A stretch of DNA of 64,000 nt, taken from assembly GCF_018918285.1 (NCBI RefSeq), contig NZ_JAHLQF010000001.1:310001-374000 (forward strand). The letters are read 5' to 3'. The DNA comes from Clostridium mobile (lineage in GTDB: Bacteria; Bacillota; Clostridia; Clostridiales; Clostridiaceae). The position numbers were made by a program, and so were the translations under genes. Shown here piece by piece: positions 59,384 to 64,000 of this stretch. Each line of letters opens with the position of its first letter. Position 1 is the first letter of the stretch. Under the pieces are notes generated by a model. That model saw nothing but the letters and a program-made list of their open reading frames with translations. It did not search any database and was not told the origin of the DNA.

Positions 59384-59599
59384 CTATTTTTTTATATTTT
59401 TAAGCAGTGAGATATCTACTTCAACTGCATTTCTATTTTCCTGTTCTACTTCCTTATAAAGTTCTTTTCTTAATATATTCACATTTTTAGGTGCTTCTAT
59501 AGCTAATCTTACTGAACCATCTTCAATTTTTACCACTGTAATCTCTATGTCATCCCCTATGAGTAAGGATTCACCTTTTTTTCTCCCTATAACTAACAT
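59384..59599 (-). CDS. csrA: Carbon storage regulator CsrA
   Basis: The 71-residue protein begins [20 protein letters not shown] and has [19 protein letters not shown], the complete CsrA core including the conserved N-terminal strand and Arg near position 44. CsrA dimers bind GGA motifs in mRNA and block translation. In Bacillus it represses flagellin (hag) until FliW is freed by flagellin export. Its ATG overlaps the fliW stop by 1 base (TAATG). Candidate targets here are the fliC and possibly the flgE leaders. Confidence 0.96.
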   Translation of the reverse strand: MLVIGRKKGESLLIGDDIEITVVKIEDGSVRLAIEAPKNVNILRKELYKEVEQENRNAVEVDISLLKNIKK

Positions 59600-60030
59600 T
59601 ACTTTTCCTCCTGAAAAATTGGGTGTTTTATTTTATATTCATCGTTCTCTAATATTATTTGTTCCCCAATCTTCTCTTTTATATTTATAATTATAGGAGC
59701 TCTTAAGTTAGTAGTTATCATCTTATAATCGGAGTTAATTGTTACTGTGGTAATAACTAATATATCTTCTGGAGAATTCACTTTTAAATTTTTTATCATT
59801 TCCTCTGGTAGTTGAAATTCATAATCTTTGCATACATTAAATGGAGATACTACCGCAAGTCCAATATCTTCCTCTTCTATAGAATGCAATATGTTAAAAA
59901 TTCTTTCTCCTTCAACGGGAAAAATAATGAACTTTTTTAAATCTGAAAACCCTGGTAACCCTTTAGGAAATAATACTACATCTTCTTCTTTATATTCTAG
60001 AATTCCATGATGCTTTGTGCTAAATTTCAT
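59599..60030 (-). CDS. fliW: Flagellar assembly factor FliW (CsrA antagonist)
   Basis: The 143-residue beta-barrel protein has the family sequences [41 protein letters not shown] and [28 protein letters not shown]. FliW binds either flagellin or CsrA. When flagellin is exported, FliW captures CsrA and releases fliC translation, a homeostatic loop. The gene is coupled to csrA by a 1-base overlap. The ATG has a GGAGGG site. Confidence 0.95.
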   Translation of the reverse strand: MKFSTKHHGILEYKEEDVVLFPKGLPGFSDLKKFIIFPVEGERIFNILHSIEEEDIGLAVVSPFNVCKDYEFQLPEEMIKNLKVNSPEDILVITTVTINSDYKMITTNLRAPIIINIKEKIGEQIILENDEYKIKHPIFQEEK

Positions 60031-60105
60031 AATTTTCCCTCCACATTTTTTTATCGTCTAAAAATCTAATCATCCAAATATCTAAAAAATTAATAATCTA
60101 GTACA

Positions 60106-61665
60106 CTATCTAATATAATCCATAAGCGTAGGTTGAAGTACTCTTGCGCTAGTTTGCAATGATGCCATATAAACCATTTGAGCTGTAGCATATTCCATAA
60201 TCTTTTCTGTAACATTTACGTCCTCTGTTTCAGATAAAATTTCTGTTATATTAAAGTTTTCCTCTGTATTTCTTTCTTTGGCGCCATCCATTGTATTTTG
60301 TTTAGCACCTACTTGAGAACGTACTTTTAGTATATTATTAGCAATTTCATCTATAGCCTCTAAGTCTTCTCCAGTTAACTTTTTTACTCCATTTTCATCA
60401 TCTAAATGTCTAATGATATTTTCAAATATGTCCCTTACATCTCTATTTACTCCCTTACTATCTGTAAAAGTTAGTATCTCTGAGGCTGTTACATTGTACT
60501 CTACCCTTACTCCTTGGGATATTTCTGTAACTAATTTTTCGTTGATTAAATCTAGTTCATTTCCTGATACATCCTTACCTTTTAAATCTTTTAGGTCTTC
60601 TATATCCGAAGTACCTGATAGAGTTATAGGATTTTTATCATCTAAATTTGTAAATTTTATATTAGTTTCATCCCCTGATTCAATCATTTCTACAGATAAC
60701 TTTCCTTCTAGAGCTGTTCCTTTAAGCTTATCGTTAATATTTTTCACTAGCTCTTTTGAAGTTTTTATATCATCGTCTAAGGTTATAGAAACTTTTTCTC
60801 CTTTATAATCAAAGGTTATCTCTTTTCCCTTCCATTCCTCTGCCTTGCTTATCTTAGCAGTAGTTGGCTCTTGAAGGGTTTCTCCTTCCCTTCCTTTGTA
60901 AACTAATTTAGTATTTCCATCTGCTATAGCTGAAAATGTATATTTATTTTTTGGAACATTTCCTTCTCCATCTTCTATGGAAAATTTCATTCCATCTCCT
61001 AGATCAAAGCTTCCGTCCCCATTTGCAAGTATTACTGACTCTTCTCCATTTATTTTTACACTTAACTCTATTACTTTATTAGTGGAAGTATCTATTTTTC
61101 CAACGGTTATTTCATAATCTTTATTTTCAGTTCCTGTAAACTTTCCAACCACTTTACCTTCTTCAGGAATTTTTCCATCTTCTGCTGCAACGCTTTGAAC
61201 ATCTGTAGTAGCTGGGCCCTTTATTATTCCTACAGGTTTTGCTGAAACTCTCGTACCTGAAAATATGTATTTACCGTCGAAATTTCCATTTAGAGTTTGA
61301 GCAAACTGTCCTATTATTTCATTTACTTCATCTTTTACTTTTTTTCTTTCATCTATACTATAGGATCCGTTACCTGCAGACATCAAAAGATCTCTAACCC
61401 TTTTGATTTGGTTCCCAAGCTGATTTAGTGATGTATCTGTCTGATCTAACCAATTTTTAGTATCTTTTATATTGCTATTGTACTGCTTATTTGTGTTGAT
61501 GTCAGTATGTAACTGCATAGCTCTGGAAGCTCTTAAAGGATCATCGGAAGGCCTCCTAATTAATTTACCAGAACTTAATTGCATTTGAAGAATTCTTAAA
61601 TTACTCATATTGGTTCTCATATCTGATAAAAAGTTAGTAGCTAACATTTTATTTGTAACTCTCAA
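60106..61665 (-). CDS. flgL: Hook-filament junction protein FlgL (enlarged)
   Basis: The 519-residue protein begins MRVTNKMLATNFLSDMRTNM and has LQLSSGKLIRRPSDDPLRASRAMQL. The C-terminal helix ENFNITEILSETEDVNVTEKIMEYATAQMVYMASLQTSARVLQPTLMDYI is of flagellin/FlgL type. It forms the junction between hook-side FlgK and filament. At 519 residues it is much longer than typical FlgL (about 300). The extra beta-rich insert lies between residues about 165 and 400. The start is TTG at 61665 with GGAGGTAATATAA. It follows flgK after a 102-base gap holding a 14-base inverted repeat. Confidence 0.93.
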   Translation of the reverse strand: MRVTNKMLATNFLSDMRTNMSNLRILQMQLSSGKLIRRPSDDPLRASRAMQLHTDINTNKQYNSNIKDTKNWLDQTDTSLNQLGNQIKRVRDLLMSAGNGSYSIDERKKVKDEVNEIIGQFAQTLNGNFDGKYIFSGTRVSAKPVGIIKGPATTDVQSVAAEDGKIPEEGKVVGKFTGTENKDYEITVGKIDTSTNKVIELSVKINGEESVILANGDGSFDLGDGMKFSIEDGEGNVPKNKYTFSAIADGNTKLVYKGREGETLQEPTTAKISKAEEWKGKEITFDYKGEKVSITLDDDIKTSKELVKNINDKLKGTALEGKLSVEMIESGDETNIKFTNLDDKNPITLSGTSDIEDLKDLKGKDVSGNELDLINEKLVTEISQGVRVEYNVTASEILTFTDSKGVNRDVRDIFENIIRHLDDENGVKKLTGEDLEAIDEIANNILKVRSQVGAKQNTMDGAKERNTEENFNITEILSETEDVNVTEKIMEYATAQMVYMASLQTSARVLQPTLMDYIR

Positions 61666-61685
61666 TTATATTACCTCCTTTTTTC

Positions 61686-61745
61686 AAGATTTTTAGATAA
61701 TGAAGAAATTACTTTAAGAGAATTTCAACCATATCTAAAAATCTT
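61686..61745. repeat. 14-bp inverted repeat in the flgK-flgL gap
   Basis: AAGATTTTTAGATA (61686-61699) and its perfect complement TATCTAAAAATCTT (61732-61745), 32 bases apart. On the minus strand, heptads TTGAGAG and TTGAGAA precede it. Related TTTAGAT-type stretches occur at about 58044-58085 and 60055-60105, also just upstream of ribosome sites. These are degenerate intergenic repeats of the flagellar operon. Confidence 0.6.
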
Positions 61746-61767
61746 CAATTCTCAACTCTCAATTAAA

Positions 61768-63540
61768 CTAACGTTTAAGTCCATTTACTATTACATCCAA
61801 AAGTTCATCCACTGTGGCGATTATCTTAGCATTTGCTTGGTAGGCATGTTGGAATTGAATCATATTGGTCATTTCTTCATCTAAGGATACTCCTGATACT
61901 GCATATTTTGATTCCTGAAATCCCATTAATCTAATGTACTGTTTTTCCACTATTCTTTTAGATTCTAATGCTTGGTTTCCTAATTCATTTATCATACCTT
62001 TAAAGTAATTGTCTGGTTTTGAACCTCCAGTGTTCCCCTTTAGCACGAGTACTCCTAGTTCATCATCCATAATCAACCCATTGCCAAGCTCATTTATAAA
62101 GCTTTCCCTATTATGCTTTCCTTTGCCATCTAAAACCATGTTTTGTATTTGCGTCAATTTATCTCTTAATCCTGAAATGGCTAGGGCTCTATTTCCATCT
62201 CCCTCTCCACCAATTTCTTTTCCAGCATTTATTAACATTACATCTTTAAGTATATCCGGATTAACGCATATGTTTTCTGCAGTTATATCTTCTTCTTTAC
62301 CATCTTTATTCACAAAGAAAAGTAGTTCGTCTTCATAATTACCTGCACTTTGTGAATGTATAGCATTTACAGTAAAAGCCAAGGATCTTGCTAATTTATT
62401 TAATTTTTCTGTATACGCATCTATATCATCTTGTACGGACATATAACCACTTAGTTCCCCATTGCTTGGTGTAAAAGTGGATAAATCATCAATACTTCCG
62501 CTTTCCCCTATGGGTTTTCCTTCTTTATTTACAGCCTCTCCATTTTTATTTGTCCATATAACCCTACATTGTCTTAACTGATCTAGTTTTTCTGCTGCTG
62601 ATAGTTTATCATCATCAGATACTTCAATTTCCATTTCTACCCTGTTTTTACCTGAGGTCATATCGCCGTTTTTATAATATACTATTTTATATGTACCTGG
62701 CTGTCCATCTTTAACATTTTCTCCTGGTACTATTTCACTTACATATGCAAACTTTAACACATCATCTGGATTAACTTTTTGAACTATATTTAAGCCTCCT
62801 GGAGGCTGAGCGTTAGGATCGCTTTTCGTACTTATGTCTAGCCCGTTTGAGCCTCTTTTTTCTATTTTTATGCCAAATTTTGAACTAAGTTCATCTATAA
62901 GCAAGTCCCTTCTGTCCATTAAATCATTAGGTGTTTGTCCCATAAAACTTATTTCAGCTATTTCTTTATTTAATTCATTAATTTCATCTAGCATGTGATT
63001 TACATTAACAACCGTATCTTTAATAGACTCTTGAGCATTTTCTTTAAGTTTTTGCAACTGGTTATAAATACGATTTAATTCATTCGCCAAGGCTTTTGAC
63101 TGTTCCGCTACACCTGTTTTAGCATTAGATGTGTTTGCTTGCTTTGAAAGTTCGTGCCATGCATCGAAGAATTTTCCTATAAGATTAGATACTCCTGTAT
63201 CCGTAGGTTCGTTGAATATGTTTTCTAATTCTCTTAAAAACTTATCCCTTCCACTATATTGTCCTAAAGTACCTAACTCTTCTCTCACTTGATAATCTAT
63301 AAAGGTATCTCTTACCCTATTAATTTGAGATACAATGGAACCTGTTCCCATCTGCCCTACTGATCCAGCACTGTTCATTCCTGGGGTAGAAAAAGGTCTT
63401 CTTGTTTGCATTTCAGCCCTCTGTCTTGAATACCCCTCTGTATTTGCATTTGCAATATTATGTGATGTTACATCAATTGCTTTTTGATGTGTAAAAATAC
63501 CACTTTTACCTATGTTTAAAGTTCCGAATAAACCTGACAA
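61768..63540 (-). CDS. flgK: Flagellar hook-associated protein FlgK
   Basis: The 590-residue protein begins (M)SGLFGTLNIGKSGIFTHQKA, with the SHNIANANTEGYSRQRA motif near residue 32. The C-terminus SGVSLDEEMTNMIQFQHAYQANAKIIATVDELLDVIVNGLKR is the standard FlgK ending. FlgK is the first hook-filament junction protein. Two TTG codons are possible starts. The one at 63540 has GGAGG 8 bases upstream and gives the canonical MSGLF N-terminus, so it is chosen. It lies between flgN and flgL. Confidence 0.95.
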   Translation of the reverse strand: MSGLFGTLNIGKSGIFTHQKAIDVTSHNIANANTEGYSRQRAEMQTRRPFSTPGMNSAGSVGQMGTGSIVSQINRVRDTFIDYQVREELGTLGQYSGRDKFLRELENIFNEPTDTGVSNLIGKFFDAWHELSKQANTSNAKTGVAEQSKALANELNRIYNQLQKLKENAQESIKDTVVNVNHMLDEINELNKEIAEISFMGQTPNDLMDRRDLLIDELSSKFGIKIEKRGSNGLDISTKSDPNAQPPGGLNIVQKVNPDDVLKFAYVSEIVPGENVKDGQPGTYKIVYYKNGDMTSGKNRVEMEIEVSDDDKLSAAEKLDQLRQCRVIWTNKNGEAVNKEGKPIGESGSIDDLSTFTPSNGELSGYMSVQDDIDAYTEKLNKLARSLAFTVNAIHSQSAGNYEDELLFFVNKDGKEEDITAENICVNPDILKDVMLINAGKEIGGEGDGNRALAISGLRDKLTQIQNMVLDGKGKHNRESFINELGNGLIMDDELGVLVLKGNTGGSKPDNYFKGMINELGNQALESKRIVEKQYIRLMGFQESKYAVSGVSLDEEMTNMIQFQHAYQANAKIIATVDELLDVIVNGLKR

Positions 63541-63564
63541 AATCTTTACCTCCAAACTTTATAC

Positions 63565-63592
63565 AATCAACAGTTAACTTTTACTGTTGATT
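63565..63592. repeat. 10-bp hairpin between flgN and flgK
   Basis: AATCAACAGT and ACTGTTGATT are perfect complements with an 8-base loop (TAACTTTT). No T run follows, so it is not a terminator. It is one more small hairpin just upstream of a ribosome site in this operon. Confidence 0.6.
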
Positions 63593-63613
63593 GCTTATTA
63601 TTAATCAATAAAA

Positions 63614-64000
63614 CTATTTCATCTTTCCATAAGCTCCATAAGTCTTTGCACTTCTATCGGGGTTTAGTATCTGAAGCATCTTTGTAGCATACCCTAACCC
63701 TTGCCTTATAAGAGCTTCGTTTAGCTCTTTTTGGGTTTTAAGTTCTTCTACAAGACCTCTTATCTTTCTATAGTTGTTTTCAACTTCGCTATCCCCCAGT
63801 TCTTCAACTATTTCAAGCATACCTCTTCCCTTAGTTAAGTTTCTTCTTTCCATCTCCCATTTAGCTATTTCAACATTGAGATTTTGTATTTCTTGAACAA
63901 CAGCCTCCATCTTGAAGACTTCATTCTTTGCAATATATTCATGCTGCTTCTCTAAAGCCACTAACAATTTTTCTAAAAATTTTGTTTCTTCTAGGATTAT
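63614..64000 (-). CDS. flgN: FlgN family export chaperone (partial, 5' end beyond window)
   Basis: The frame is open to the window edge and encodes at least 128 residues, ending ILNPDRSAKTYGAYGKMK. The visible part is helical (LLVALEKQHEYIAKNEVFKMEAVVQEIQNLNVEIAKWEMERRNL) and matches the FlgN family, usually about 160 residues. A TTG and a GTG at 63965-63970 could act as starts, but the coding pattern (ILEETKFLEKLL) continues upstream, so the true start is outside. FlgN chaperones FlgK and FlgL, whose genes follow directly. Confidence 0.88.
   Translation of the reverse strand: MILEETKFLEKLLVALEKQHEYIAKNEVFKMEAVVQEIQNLNVEIAKWEMERRNLTKGRGMLEIVEELGDSEVENNYRKIRGLVEELKTQKELNEALIRQGLGYATKMLQILNPDRSAKTYGAYGKMK

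Noticed and set aside
1-64000. tRNA, rRNA or prophage genes
   Set aside because: No tRNA-like TpsiC/anticodon arrangement, rRNA stretch, integrase or phage structural gene was seen by eye; a tRNAscan run was not possible.

Overview
The window looks like the chromosome of a low-GC, motile, anaerobic Firmicute, most likely a cluster I Clostridium near the C. tetani / C. cochlearium / C. botulinum group. Pointers to this are the very AT-rich codon use, a fused FliR-FlhB protein, a CsrA/FliW pair beside flagellin, CWB2 cell-wall repeats and a histidine-fermentation operon. The species is an inference and was not tested. Nearly all genes lie on the minus strand.

Region 1 (about 1-22.7 kb, minus strand) is the early and middle flagellar operon. 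In transcription order it runs flgB, flgC, fliE, fliF, fliG, fliH, fliI, fliJ, fliK, flgD, a TIGR02530-type gene, flgE, flbD, motA, motB, fliL, fliO, fliP, fliQ, fliR-flhB, flhA, flhF, flhG, a PilZ c-di-GMP receptor, sigma-28 (fliA), a DUF6115/SwrB-like protein, a small membrane ORF without a normal start codon, and two rod genes of the flgF/flgG family (the second cut by the window edge). fliF carries one in-frame TAA codon in the middle. If real, it should abolish MS-ring assembly.

Region 2 (about 22.7-46.6 kb) is a mixed, mostly non-flagellar block. It holds two extra flagellin homologues with sigma-28 promoters, a YjfB-type motility peptide, a 2-hydroxyacid dehydrogenase, ssb, a gamma-carbonic-anhydrase homologue, and a folT transporter gene behind a tetrahydrofolate riboswitch. 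It also holds greA, a PAS-GGDEF-EAL protein, a DUF1622 membrane protein behind a palindromic operator, a CWB2 surface protein with an HExxH motif, manA, and a hut operon (hutU, hutI, permease, hutH). A textbook -24/-12 promoter and two matching palindromes precede hutU, and a sigma-54 activator gene lies just upstream. hutI appears to start at CTG. An HDOD gene and a TPR glycosyltransferase close the block.

Region 3 (about 46.8-54.9 kb) is the most unusual part. Directly downstream of flagellin, behind its own sigma-28-type promoter, lie a GT2-TPR glycosyltransferase, a TPR protein with a CDP-glycerol-transferase-like domain, a nucleotidyltransferase-aminotransferase fusion, an opine-type dehydrogenase and a DUF1015 protein with a DGHHR motif. 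I interpret this as a pathway that makes a CDP-activated, amino-acid-derived phospho-group and attaches it to glycosylated flagellin. It resembles in logic the C. difficile type A flagellin modification but has a different gene set.

Region 4 (about 54.9-64 kb) holds fliC and the late flagellar operon flgN-flgK-flgL-fliW-csrA-flaG-ORF-fliS-fliD-fliT. The fliC leader has two CsrA-like sites and a 5' hairpin. A 178-bp element with terminal inverted repeats sits between flaG and the next gene. Short heptad-type repeats and hairpins fill several intergenic gaps of the flagellar operons.
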